Shown: piece by piece, positions 43,877-51,477 of the stretch
Numbering within the stretch: position 1 is the stretch's first letter
How the letters are laid out: every line of letters starts with the position of its first letter
Source of the DNA: Pseudomonas mucidolens
GTDB lineage: Bacteria; Pseudomonadota; Gammaproteobacteria; Pseudomonadales; Pseudomonadaceae
Assembly (NCBI RefSeq): GCF_900106045.1
Contig: NZ_LT629802.1
Span: 1-64,000 of the forward strand
Direction of reading: 5' to 3'
Length of the DNA: 64,000 bases
Position numbers and translations under genes: made by a program
Notes under the pieces: generated by a model
The model's input: only the letters and a program-made list of their open reading frames with translations
What the model was told of the DNA's origin: nothing
Databases searched by the model: none

Positions 43877-43953
43877 CGGGGTATAGCGCAGTCCGGTAGC
43901 GCGCCTGCTTTGGGAGCAGGATGTCAGGAGTTCGAATCCCCTTACCCCGACCA
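43877..43953 (+). tRNA. tRNA-Pro (TGG), copy 1
   Basis: 77 nt, acceptor CGGGGTA/TACCCCG, anticodon loop TTTGGGA, T-loop GTTCGAATC, CCA encoded. Identical to the gene at 44131-44207. Confidence 0.98.
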
Positions 43954-43958
43954 TATTT

Positions 43959-44034
43959 GGGTCGTTAGCTCAGTTGGTAGAGCAGTTGGCTTTTAACCAA
44001 TTGGTCGTAGGTTCGAATCCCACACGACCCACCA
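43959..44034 (+). tRNA. tRNA-Lys (TTT)
   Basis: 76 nt, acceptor GGGTCGT/ACGACCC, anticodon loop CTTTTAA, T-loop GTTCGAATC, CCA encoded. Confidence 0.98.
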
Positions 44035-44098
44035 TTTTTGAGACCAGTTAGCGCTGGAATCGAATCTTAAGATCAGAGGCCAAAAGCGCTGATCGAAG

Positions 44099-44128
44099 AA
44101 GGCGACTTGAAAAGGTCGCCTTTTTTTT
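44099..44128 (+). terminator. Internal terminator between tRNA-Lys and second tRNA-Pro
   Basis: AAGGCGACTT-GAAA-AGGTCGCC followed by nine T. It would stop transcription before the second tRNA-Pro, which starts only 2 nt later. Confidence 0.85.
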
Positions 44129-44130
44129 AC

Positions 44131-44207
44131 CGGGGTATAGCGCAGTCCGGTAGCGCGCCTGCTTTGGGAGCAGGATGTCAGGAGTTCGAATCCCCTTACC
44201 CCGACCA
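44131..44207 (+). tRNA. tRNA-Pro (TGG), copy 2
   Basis: 77 nt, base-for-base identical to copy 1. It begins 2 nt after the T tract of a strong terminator, so its expression needs read-through. Its own terminator follows at 44213. Confidence 0.98.
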
Positions 44208-44212
44208 TATTA

Positions 44213-44248
44213 AAAATCCTCGTATCGAAAGATACGGGGATTTTTTTT
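44213..44248 (+). terminator. Terminator at the end of the tRNA cluster
   Basis: AAAATCCTCGTATC-GAAA-GATACGGGGATTTT hairpin with eight T. Confidence 0.9.
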
Positions 44249-44282
44249 GCCTGTACAAATCCTGAAAGCACCGCAGATCAAA

Positions 44283-44308
44283 TGTGGGAGCAAGCCCCCT
44301 CCCACATT
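44283..44308. repeat. Short REP-like palindrome
   Basis: ATGTGGGAGCAAGCCCCCTC then CCACAT: a compact GTGGGAG-type palindrome between the tRNA terminator and the ndh stop. Confidence 0.7.
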
Positions 44309-44335
44309 GACCGAGTCCCATCCGGGGCGGTGGTA

Positions 44336-45634
44336 TCAGTGCAGTTTGAGACGCGGCTCGGTGCCGCGGCCGATCTTGCTCCCCAGCATCAGCATCGCGG
44401 TGCGGAAGAACCCGTACAGCGCCATCTGGTGCATGCGGTACAACGACACATAAAACATCCGCGCCAGCCAGCCTTCCAGCATCACGCTGCCCGTCAGGTT
44501 GCCCATCAAGTTACCCACCGCCGAAAAACGCGACAGCGAGATCAGTGAGCCGTAGTCGGTGTACGTGTAGGTGGGCAGTGTCTTGCCTTCAATGCGCAGT
44601 TTCAGCGACTTGGCCAGCAGCGACGCCTGCTGATGGGCTGCCTGCGCGCGTGGCGGTACGTTGCGATCCGTGCCCGGTTGCGGGCAGGCCGCGCAGTCGC
44701 CGAAGGCGAAGATGTTTTCGTCGCGGGTGGTCTGCAGCGTCGGCAGTACCTGCAGTTGATTAATGCGGTTGGTTTCCAGGCCGTCGATGTCCTTGAGAAA
44801 CGCCGGCGCGCGGATACCGGCGGCCCAGACCTTGAGGCTGGCTGGAATCACTTGGCCGCTGCTGGTGATCAAGCTGTCGGCGGTGACTTCGCTCACGGCC
44901 GAGTTGGTCATCAGCGTTACTCCGAGCTTCTCCAGGGTCTTGTGCACAGGCCCGCTGATGCGCTCCGGCAGGGCCGGCAGGACTCGCGGGCCGGCTTCGA
45001 TGAGGGTGATATGCATGTTTTCCGGCTTGATCCGGTCCAAGCCATAGGCTGCCAGTTCATGGGCGGCGTTATGCAGTTCGGCGGCCAATTCGACGCCAGT
45101 GGCGCCGGCACCCACGATCGCTACGCTGATTTGCTCCACCGTATCGGTTTGCCCGGCATGGGCACGCAGGTAGTGATTGAGCAATTGCTGGTGGAAACGC
45201 TCGGCTTGCTTGCGTGTGTCCAGGAACAGACAGTGCTGGGCCGCGCCTTCGGTGCCGAAATCATTGGTGGTGCTGCCGACGGCAATGACCAGGCTGTCGT
45301 AACTCAAGACGCGTGCGGGCACCAGTTCCCGGCCTTCCTCATCGAGGGTCGCGGCCAATTGGATTTTCTTCTGCTCACGATCAAGCCCGCTCATGCGCCC
45401 CAGTTGGAACTCGAAGTGGTTCCATTTTGCCTGGGCGACATAGTTGAGTTCGTCTTCCGAGGAATTCAGCGAGCCGGCGGCGACCTCATGCAGCAGAGGT
45501 TTCCAGATGTGGGTCAGGTTAGTGTCCACCAGCGTGATGCTGGCGGTGCCGCGCTTGCCCAGAGTCTTGCCCAGGCGGGTAGCCAACTCCAGGCCGCCGG
45601 CGCCGCCGCCGACGATAATAATACGATGGGTCAT
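44336..45634 (-). CDS. ndh: Type II NADH dehydrogenase
   Basis: 432 residues. Two dinucleotide folds: RIIIVGGGAGGLELATRLGK (FAD) and VAIVGAGATGVELAAELHN (NADH). FAFGDCAACPQPG and a hydrophobic, membrane-associating C-terminus fit NDH-2. It transfers electrons from NADH to ubiquinone without pumping protons. The start ATG (MTHRIIIVGG) is chosen over a TTG 12 codons upstream. Upstream on the same strand is the small DUF3094 gene. Confidence 0.93.
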   Translation of the reverse strand: MTHRIIIVGGGAGGLELATRLGKTLGKRGTASITLVDTNLTHIWKPLLHEVAAGSLNSSEDELNYVAQAKWNHFEFQLGRMSGLDREQKKIQLAATLDEEGRELVPARVLSYDSLVIAVGSTTNDFGTEGAAQHCLFLDTRKQAERFHQQLLNHYLRAHAGQTDTVEQISVAIVGAGATGVELAAELHNAAHELAAYGLDRIKPENMHITLIEAGPRVLPALPERISGPVHKTLEKLGVTLMTNSAVSEVTADSLITSSGQVIPASLKVWAAGIRAPAFLKDIDGLETNRINQLQVLPTLQTTRDENIFAFGDCAACPQPGTDRNVPPRAQAAHQQASLLAKSLKLRIEGKTLPTYTYTDYGSLISLSRFSAVGNLMGNLTGSVMLEGWLARMFYVSLYRMHQMALYGFFRTAMLMLGSKIGRGTEPRLKLH

Positions 45635-45694
45635 GGGGATATCTCGCAAGGCTAAAGGAAATCGGTGCAATTACCCGAGCGAGCGCAAGGCAGC

Positions 45695-45868
45695 TCATAG
45701 CGTCAGGTAACTCAGAAAGCGGCTTAAAAGACCCAGTCCGATCACCACCACCAGTATCACGCCAAGGAGCAGCCACGGCCGGAAAGGCTTGCGCTCGACC
45801 TGGTGCTGGGACAGTTGCAGGTACTCTTCGACATGCTGTTGGTCGTCGGGGTTCAGGCGGCTGGTCAT
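45695..45868 (-). CDS. DUF3094 small membrane protein
   Basis: 57 residues, MTSRLNPDDQQHVEEYLQLS followed by a single C-terminal membrane helix (PWLLLGVILVVVIGLGLLSR). It matches DUF3094, a Pseudomonas family of unknown function located beside ndh. The gap of 60 nt to ndh allows co-transcription. A longer reading from an upstream TTG is less likely because this ATG begins the conserved text. Confidence 0.85.
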   Translation of the reverse strand: MTSRLNPDDQQHVEEYLQLSQHQVERKPFRPWLLLGVILVVVIGLGLLSRFLSYLTL

Positions 45869-46019
45869 AAGGGCCTCGTCAGGTAGACGTTGCAAAGGCG
45901 GTGAACGTTACACAAGCATAGCCGTTGAACCTCACGGCTTTCGTTCTTTGGCAGTCGGCAGGGAAAATTGCCTGCTCTTTGTATCACCAGCCTTGGTGTT
46001 TCGCCATGTGGGCGTTGGC

Positions 46020-46650
46020 TCAAAGGCTGATGCCGACATCAAAGACGATGCTGCGTCCCAGATTGTTACGCAAAAAGTCCGGAGCGTCGGGATGCGCGAA
46101 CAGCACCCTGGCGAACGTCGGACCGACCAGAGACAGCGAGCGCCAACCCTGGCGCAAGTATTCGGTGGGGGGGCGGGAAATGGCTGTTCAGATCCAGCAC
46201 TTCGCGCTTGAGGCTGGCGAACGCGACGATGTCCAGCTCTGCGAGGTCCATGCCGCGCTCTTTATAGTTGTGGGCTTTCTTGCGCAAGGTCGGTGCCAAG
46301 CGCAGTAGAAATTCATGGGCGGGGATGCGTTTGGGTTTGGCCTCGCGTCGCACCAGTTGGCTCAGGGAGAAAGCACTGCGTCGGCGTAGCAACTCGTCGC
46401 GCCATTCGTCGTTGAGGCGCCGGCCCTCGTCTAGAACAAAAAACACCTCGAAACTGGCGTCGCGAAACAGCACGTCCGGCGGCTCTTGCCCGGCCGCATG
46501 AAATTCTTCGGCACGGTAGGGCACATTCAATCCTTGCAGCAGACGCTGGCAGACCCAACGCTCCCGCTCCCATTTGCGGGCATTGGACAGGAACGCATTG
46601 GCTTGTTCGGCCGCTATGGTCAGCAGGCGCAAATAATCTGAGTCATCCAT
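46020..46650 (-). pseudogene. DUF1780 protein gene broken by a one-base insertion in a C tract
   Basis: The N-terminal 160 or so codons (MDDSDYLRLLTIAAEQANAF ...) read as an intact DUF1780 protein up to DLNSHFPPP. There a run of seven C (seven G on the + strand, 46167-46173) shifts the frame, giving an unrelated tail that stops at 46066. With six C the frame continues TEYLRQGWRSLSLVG ... LGRSIVFDVGISL and stops at 46020. The restored C-terminus reads as well-formed protein. Either a sequencing error, a recent mutation or a switchable tract. DUF1780 function is unknown. Confidence 0.88.
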
Positions 46651-46750
46651 GGCCCAAGCTTAGCGTTCAAATGATGACTGCAGGAAGTCCTGCTGCAAAA
46701 GCTCGGTGTAAACTGCCACTCGGTCGGTGGTTTTGCACAAGGAGTTCGCA

Positions 46751-46882
46751 GTGAAGTGTTCTGTTGTGATGTTTCTGAGTCTTTTGTCGCCGTGGGTCCG
46801 GGCGGTTGCAGTCGGAGAGCAACGGGTGCCCGGGTACGAATGCGATTCGGCCACTCACTTGCGCCAGGCGTTGCACCCGTGA
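46751..46882 (+). CDS. Possible 43-residue exported peptide coupled to the next gene
   Basis: GTG start with AAGGAG at 46738-46743 (6-7 nt spacing). The first 20 residues (VKCSVVMFLSLLSPWVRAVA) look like a signal peptide; the rest is short (VGEQRVPGYECDSATHLRQA ...) and ends at TGA 46880-46882. Its stop overlaps the GTG start of the CbiM-like permease gene as GTGA. It could be a leader that controls permease translation or a small partner protein. I do not recognise it. Confidence 0.5.
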   Translation: MKCSVVMFLSLLSPWVRAVAVGEQRVPGYECDSATHLRQALHP

Positions 46883-47568
46883 TCAGCGCCAGCGTCCTCG
46901 CACCGGAAACCCTCAGCATTGGCTGGCTGTTATATGCGCCGGTGGTGATGTGGGCGATCCTGCATTCACCTTGGGTCGAGCTGTTTTCTGACCGACGGCG
47001 CCAGCATTTGTTGTTCGGCACGGTGTTCGCGCTGTTTATGCTGTGGTTGGTACGCCGAGATTTCGACACGGGTGTGTCCTATCATTTTATCGGCATGACC
47101 GCCGTGACCCTGTTGCTCGACTGGCCTCTGGCTATTGTCGGCGGGTTGGCGGCACAGATGGGGCTGGTTGCACTCGGTCGCCAGGACCTGGCAGCGGTCG
47201 GGATCAATGGCCTGTTGCTGATTCTGCTGCCCGTGCTGGTGACCGAAGCGTGCGCGGTGCTGGTGGAACGGGCTCAGCCACGCAATCCGTTTGTGTACAT
47301 CTTCTGCTCGGGTTTTTTCGCCGCGGCGCTCTCGGCGCTGTTGTGTCTATTGGCGGGTCTCGGTCTGCTTTGGCTGGACGGTCGTTTCGCGATGCCGGAG
47401 TGGATCGAGGATTTCGTCGGCTACTTATGGCTGATCATCTTTCCCGAGGCGTTCATCAATGGCGTGGTGATCAGTGCGCTGGTGGTCTTTTGCCCGGAGT
47501 GGCTGGAGACCTTCAATCGTACACGCTACCTCTCGGCGCCCTGGAAGGACGACGATTCGCGCTCTTGA
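46879..47568 (+). CDS. CbiM-like energy-coupling factor transporter membrane protein
   Basis: About 229 residues with six or seven hydrophobic segments: TLSIGWLLYAPVVMWAIL, YHFIGMTAVTLLLDWPLAIV, and LWLIIFPEAFINGVVISALV. It matches CbiM/ECF substrate-specific permeases for Co or Ni, though the N-terminal His that ligates metal in classical CbiM is not seen at position 2. No ECF T or A components are nearby, so it is an orphan. The start is placed at GTG 46879, which overlaps the mini-gene; codons upstream in the same frame look like out-of-frame reading of that peptide. Confidence 0.75.
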   Translation: MISASVLAPETLSIGWLLYAPVVMWAILHSPWVELFSDRRRQHLLFGTVFALFMLWLVRRDFDTGVSYHFIGMTAVTLLLDWPLAIVGGLAAQMGLVALGRQDLAAVGINGLLLILLPVLVTEACAVLVERAQPRNPFVYIFCSGFFAAALSALLCLLAGLGLLWLDGRFAMPEWIEDFVGYLWLIIFPEAFINGVVISALVVFCPEWLETFNRTRYLSAPWKDDDSRS

Positions 47569-47631
47569 TCCAAATCAAATCCTGGAGGTGCAAGTGGTCG
47601 CATGCTTCACCAAACTTTCAGGAGCATGATC

Positions 47632-47847
47632 ATGAGTGTGTACGAATGGGCACGGCAGGAATTGCGCAGAAGCCAGGATGCGGCACAGGAAATCGGCTTT
47701 GACCCGGGTTTGACCTTGCGGGCCCTGCTCAGTGCAGTGGTGCAACAGAGCAAGGGCGTACGCAGTTTCGAGGACCTGGCCGATGAGTTGCAGTACCTTG
47801 CGGAAAACCTCGACGACCAGCAGGAATATGCCTTTATGCGGCCTTAA
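47632..47847 (+). CDS. Conserved small helical protein of unknown function
   Basis: 71 residues, [20 protein letters not shown] onward, acidic and predicted all-helical, with no cysteine or membrane segment. AGGAG lies 8 nt before this ATG; an earlier ATG has none. Not recognised beyond being a Pseudomonas conserved hypothetical. Its TAA stop shares TTAA (47844-47847) with the convergent yacG stop. Confidence 0.75.
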   Translation: MSVYEWARQELRRSQDAAQEIGFDPGLTLRALLSAVVQQSKGVRSFEDLADELQYLAENLDDQQEYAFMRP

Positions 47848-48044
47848 TGACGCGGCGGCAGGTCCTCGGAGAACAGTTCATCTTCGGCGTCCGGGGCGAC
47901 GGGAATCTTGTGTTCTTCAGCGGCCCAGGCACCCAGGTCGATCAGTTTGCAACGGTCCGAGCAGAACGGACGATTGAGGTTGGTCGCTTTCCATTCCACG
48001 GGTGCGCCGCAGGTTGGGCAGTCGACGGTCAAGGGTTGGCTCAT
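47844..48044 (-). CDS. yacG: DNA gyrase inhibitor YacG (zinc-binding)
   Basis: 66 residues. Four zinc cysteines: [10 protein letters not shown] and [16 protein letters not shown], then an acidic tail ([13 protein letters not shown]). YacG binds GyrB and blocks DNA binding by gyrase. The start overlaps the coaE stop by ATGA. It is the last gene of the pilC-pilD-coaE-yacG unit. Confidence 0.95.
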   Translation of the reverse strand: MSQPLTVDCPTCGAPVEWKATNLNRPFCSDRCKLIDLGAWAAEEHKIPVAPDAEDELFSEDLPPRH

Positions 48045-48664
48045 GATCGGCCTCCACGCAAAGTAAGGTAAAAGTGGTGCAGTCGCTCGACCTCGCTGTG
48101 CAGCCAGGCGAGGTCCTGGTCATTGACCAGCACGTCATCGGCATGGTTCAGGCGGTCTTCCCGGCTGGACTGGGCCTTGAGAATTGCCTGCACCTGCTCT
48201 TCGCTGATGCCGTCGCGCTGCAGGGTACGCTGAATCTGCAGTGATTGCGGCACATCGATCACCAGGATGCGCTGGGTCATGCTGTACTGACCGGATTCGA
48301 TCAGCAACGGCGAGACCAGAATTGCATAAGGCGATCGGGCACGAGCCAGATGGCTGCGAATCTCTTCGGCAATCAGCGGATGCAGCAAGGCTTCCAGCCA
48401 CAGACGTTGTTGCGGGGCTTCGAATATACGCTTGCGCAAGGCCGCCCGATTCAGTTGGCCGTCCGGCAGCAGAATCTCGGCGCCAAAATGTTCGGCAATA
48501 CTCGCCAGCGCCGCCCGCCCGGGCTCCACGACCCAGCGGGCAGCGTGGTCGGCGTCGATCAGGTCGACGCCAAGGTCAATGAAATGCTGGGCCGCCGCGC
48601 TTTTACCGCTGCCGATGCCGCCCGTGAGGCCGAGAATCCAGGGTGTTACAACAGAAGTGGTCAT
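48041..48664 (-). CDS. coaE: Dephospho-CoA kinase
   Basis: 207 residues. P-loop [18 protein letters not shown] and the family's [13 protein letters not shown]. It is the last step of coenzyme A synthesis. The start [16 protein letters not shown] overlaps the pilD stop by ATGA; the open frame upstream of it is pilD read out of frame. Overlaps yacG at its other end too. Confidence 0.96.
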   Translation of the reverse strand: MTTSVVTPWILGLTGGIGSGKSAAAQHFIDLGVDLIDADHAARWVVEPGRAALASIAEHFGAEILLPDGQLNRAALRKRIFEAPQQRLWLEALLHPLIAEEIRSHLARARSPYAILVSPLLIESGQYSMTQRILVIDVPQSLQIQRTLQRDGISEEQVQAILKAQSSREDRLNHADDVLVNDQDLAWLHSEVERLHHFYLTLRGGRS

Positions 48665-49533
48665 CTGAAACCGACAGACTGCAAATAGAAGTCGGTTATT
48701 TGACCACCCCAGAGCAATGCAATCCAGCCGGCAGTGGCCAGATAAGGGCCAAAAGGTAGCGGCGTGGACGTCTGGGCGTCGCGCAGACGCAGCAGGACCA
48801 GCCCCGAGACGGCGCCGACCAGCGAAGCCAGCAACAGTGTCATCGGCAGGATTTGCCAGCCGCCCCAGGCACCGAGCATTGCCAGCAGTTTGAAATCCCC
48901 TTGCCCCATGCCGTCCTTTCCGGTGATCAGCTTGAACACCCAGAACACCGACCACAGGCTCAGATAGCCGGCGATGGCGCCCCACAGCGCGTCTGGCAAT
49001 GAGGTGAACAGCTCAAAAGAGTTGAGGATCAACCCGAGCCACAGCAGGGGCAGAACCAGCACATCGGGCAACAACTGGTGATCGGCATCAATCAGGCTCA
49101 TGGCCAGCAACCCCCAGCTCAACAGCAACACGGCGCCTGCCGTCCAGCCGAAACCGAAATGCCAGGCAATAAACCCCGAAATCAGCCCGCAAGCCAGTTC
49201 GGTAAGGGGGTAGCGCGCACTGATGGGGGCTTTGCAATGCGCGCAGCGACCTTTAAGCAACAGATAACTGAGCAGCGGGATATTTTCCCAGGGGCGAATC
49301 GGTTGGGCGCAATGGGGGCAGCAAGAGTTGGGGTGCATCAGGTTGTAGGGCGGGCCGACCGGTTCCGGATCAAGTCCGAGGATGTCACGGGCCTGGGCAC
49401 GCCAATCCCGCTCCAGCATTGTCGGCAGGCGCCATGTCAGCACATTGAGGAAGCTGCCGACGATCAAACCGAGCACCAGCGCGGTGGATATGAATACCCA
49501 GGGTTGCAGGCTCAGCAATTGGCTCAGTGTCAT
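48661..49533 (-). CDS. pilD: Prepilin peptidase / N-methyltransferase PilD
   Basis: 290 residues, seven or eight membrane helices. N-terminal zinc site [16 protein letters not shown] and CAHCKAPIS; catalytic aspartates in [12 protein letters not shown] and [16 protein letters not shown] (GxGD-type protease). It cleaves and methylates type IV prepilins and also type II secretion pseudopilins. It should process the six pilin-like proteins in this window. It is 2 nt downstream of pilC and overlaps coaE by 4 nt. Confidence 0.96.
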   Translation of the reverse strand: MTLSQLLSLQPWVFISTALVLGLIVGSFLNVLTWRLPTMLERDWRAQARDILGLDPEPVGPPYNLMHPNSCCPHCAQPIRPWENIPLLSYLLLKGRCAHCKAPISARYPLTELACGLISGFIAWHFGFGWTAGAVLLLSWGLLAMSLIDADHQLLPDVLVLPLLWLGLILNSFELFTSLPDALWGAIAGYLSLWSVFWVFKLITGKDGMGQGDFKLLAMLGAWGGWQILPMTLLLASLVGAVSGLVLLRLRDAQTSTPLPFGPYLATAGWIALLWGGQITDFYLQSVGFR

Positions 49534-49535
49534 GT

Positions 49536-50744
49536 TCAGAATGCCGTGCCGAGTTGGAAGATCGGCAGGTACATGGCGATTACCAGGGCTGCGACAATAC
49601 TGCCGAGCACCACCATGATCAGGGGCTCCATGAGGCTGGTCAGGCTGTCCACCAGGTTATCGACATCCGCCTCGTAGTGATTGGCGACCTTTTCCAGCAT
49701 GCGATCGAGGGTGCCGGACTCCTCGCCGATGGCTGTCATCTGAATTGCCATGCCGGGAAACAGGCCGCTGGCTGCCATGCCTTGGCTCAATTGCATCCCT
49801 GTGGCCACGTCTTCACGCATACGCTTGATTGCCTGTTTGAATAACCCGTTACCGGTGGCTCCTGCCACCGAATCCAATGCTTGCGCCAACGGCACTCCGG
49901 CCGAAAAAGTCGTCGAGAGCGTGCGCGCATAACGGGCCACGGCCGACTTTTTCAGCAGTGTGCCTGCCAGCGGCACTTTCAACAAACTGGCATCCAGCCA
50001 TAAGCGAAATGCGGGCGAGCGAGCATAACCGTGGCGCAGGCTGAAAACACCGGCAAACACTGCCATGAGCAGCATCCACCAGGCATGCTGGATGAACGCG
50101 GACAGCGCGATAACCGTCAAGGTGAACCCCGGCAAGGGCGCATCGATGCCGGCAAACAGCCCTTGAAACTGCGGCACGACGTGGATCAGCAGAATACCGC
50201 TGACGACGATGGCTACGATCAGGACAACCAACGGATAGGTCATGGCTTTCTTGATCCTGGCCTTGAGTTGCTCGCTCTTTTCCAGATGAATCGCTACGCG
50301 TTCCAGCAGGGTTTCGAGCGCGCCGGCCTGTTCGCCGGCCGCGATCAGGTTGCAATACAATGTATCGAAGTACCGTGGCCTTTTCAGCAGCGCGAGAGAC
50401 AGATTGCTACCGGCGGCGATGTCCTGCTTCAGCGCCTGCACCAATACGCGCATGTGCCGGTTGTCGAAACCGTCACCGATGATATCGAATGCTTGCAGCA
50501 TGGGGATTCCGGCTCTCAGCAGCGTGGCCAGCTGTCGGGTGAAGAGTGCGATGTCGGCGGGACGGATGGGGCTGGCGAGGCTCGACAGGCGGTTCGACTT
50601 CACTCGGACCCGGCCAGGGATGATGCCCTGGCGACGTAGCTGTGCCTTGATCAGCGCGGGGTTGTAGCCACTGGTTTCGCCAGCGACTTTACGGCCGTTG
50701 TGCAGGGTGCCTTCCCAAGTGTAGGTCGTGGGCGCGGTGGTCAT
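49536..50744 (-). CDS. pilC: Type IV pilus inner-membrane platform protein PilC
   Basis: 402 residues. Two GspF/T2SSF domains, with DIALFTRQLATLLRAGIPML and AVARYARTLSTTFSAGVPLA, and three membrane helices. PilC sits under the pilus and is turned by the PilB ATPase. Here it is the first gene of pilC-pilD-coaE-yacG and faces pilA divergently with 246 nt between. In P. aeruginosa pilB lies in that position; it is absent. Confidence 0.95.
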   Translation of the reverse strand: MTTAPTTYTWEGTLHNGRKVAGETSGYNPALIKAQLRRQGIIPGRVRVKSNRLSSLASPIRPADIALFTRQLATLLRAGIPMLQAFDIIGDGFDNRHMRVLVQALKQDIAAGSNLSLALLKRPRYFDTLYCNLIAAGEQAGALETLLERVAIHLEKSEQLKARIKKAMTYPLVVLIVAIVVSGILLIHVVPQFQGLFAGIDAPLPGFTLTVIALSAFIQHAWWMLLMAVFAGVFSLRHGYARSPAFRLWLDASLLKVPLAGTLLKKSAVARYARTLSTTFSAGVPLAQALDSVAGATGNGLFKQAIKRMREDVATGMQLSQGMAASGLFPGMAIQMTAIGEESGTLDRMLEKVANHYEADVDNLVDSLTSLMEPLIMVVLGSIVAALVIAMYLPIFQLGTAF

Positions 50745-50990
50745 GGCTGGGCTTTACCGGTGCTCGTCGTGTGGAAGGTCAAAGCATTCATTGCGCGCTA
50801 CCGTGCGGGGCTGGTGAAGCTTTACAGCTTAGTCAGCCTCGGGTGTTCGGCAGCGGCTCGAGGGGTGAAAAAATGTCAGATTGTGCGTCTTGTGCAGGAA
50901 TGCCACGGCCTGGATGAGTACACTGGCGCGGCTGCTGAGAGCAGGGCGCAGGATGCGCCCTGCGATGCTGTTCTATTCTGGAGAGTGAGC

Positions 50991-51407
50991 ATGATGCGTC
51001 AGAAAGGTTTTACCCTGATCGAGTTGTTGATCGTCGTAGCGATCATTGGCATTTTGGCCACTATCGGCTTGCCCATGTATACGAAACACCAGGCCAAGGC
51101 GAAATTTACCGCTGGGTTGGCGGAAATCTCGGCACTGAAGGCTGGATTCGAGGACACCTTTAACCAGGGGGCTGTTCCGACGCTGGCATTGATCGGCGGC
51201 ACCAGTCCGACGGCCAATTGTGTGATTACCGTGGCCGGGGACGTGGCCAGTGGCGCGGGCTCGATTGCCTGTGAAATCCTCGATGCGCCGGCCCCCGTCC
51301 AGGGCAAGACCATCACCTTGATTCGCAGTGCCACCGATGGCTGGAAGTGTGCCACCACGGTCGAAGAACAATATGCGGCGAAAGGCTGTACGGCTGACGG
51401 TGCGTGA
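50991..51407 (+). CDS. pilA: Major type IV pilin PilA
   Basis: 138 residues. Leader MMRQKG, then FTLIELLIVVAIIGILATIG with glutamate at +5. The C-terminal D-loop is probably closed by the cysteines in GWKCATT and AKGCTADGA; a second pair (NCVIT, IACEI) lies in the middle. The last residue is Ala, not the Ser that is glycosylated in P. aeruginosa group I pilins. GGAGAGTGAGC precedes the first ATG. The 246-nt upstream region contains no convincing -24/-12 promoter. Confidence 0.95.
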   Translation: MMRQKGFTLIELLIVVAIIGILATIGLPMYTKHQAKAKFTAGLAEISALKAGFEDTFNQGAVPTLALIGGTSPTANCVITVAGDVASGAGSIACEILDAPAPVQGKTITLIRSATDGWKCATTVEEQYAAKGCTADGA

Positions 51408-51477
51408 CGGCTTGAGCCCGGCATGCGCAAGCTGATGCCTGGCTCTTCCACCCCCCACAAATAAGTAGACGCCGCCC

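Noticed and set aside
43993..44271. Open frame antisense to the tRNA-Lys and tRNA-Pro genes
   Set aside because: Text such as GVRGFELLTSCSQSRRATGL is the well-known false protein produced by reading tRNA genes backward.
46066..46165. The alternative C-terminal tail of the DUF1780 gene as a real protein end
   Set aside because: The tail is Arg/Ser-rich and lacks the well-formed text recovered by a one-base shift.
50745..50990. Sigma-54 promoter before pilA
   Set aside because: CTGGCGCGGCTGCTGA near 50922 resembles a -24 half but has no GC at the -12 position; no other match has GG-N10-GC with good halves.
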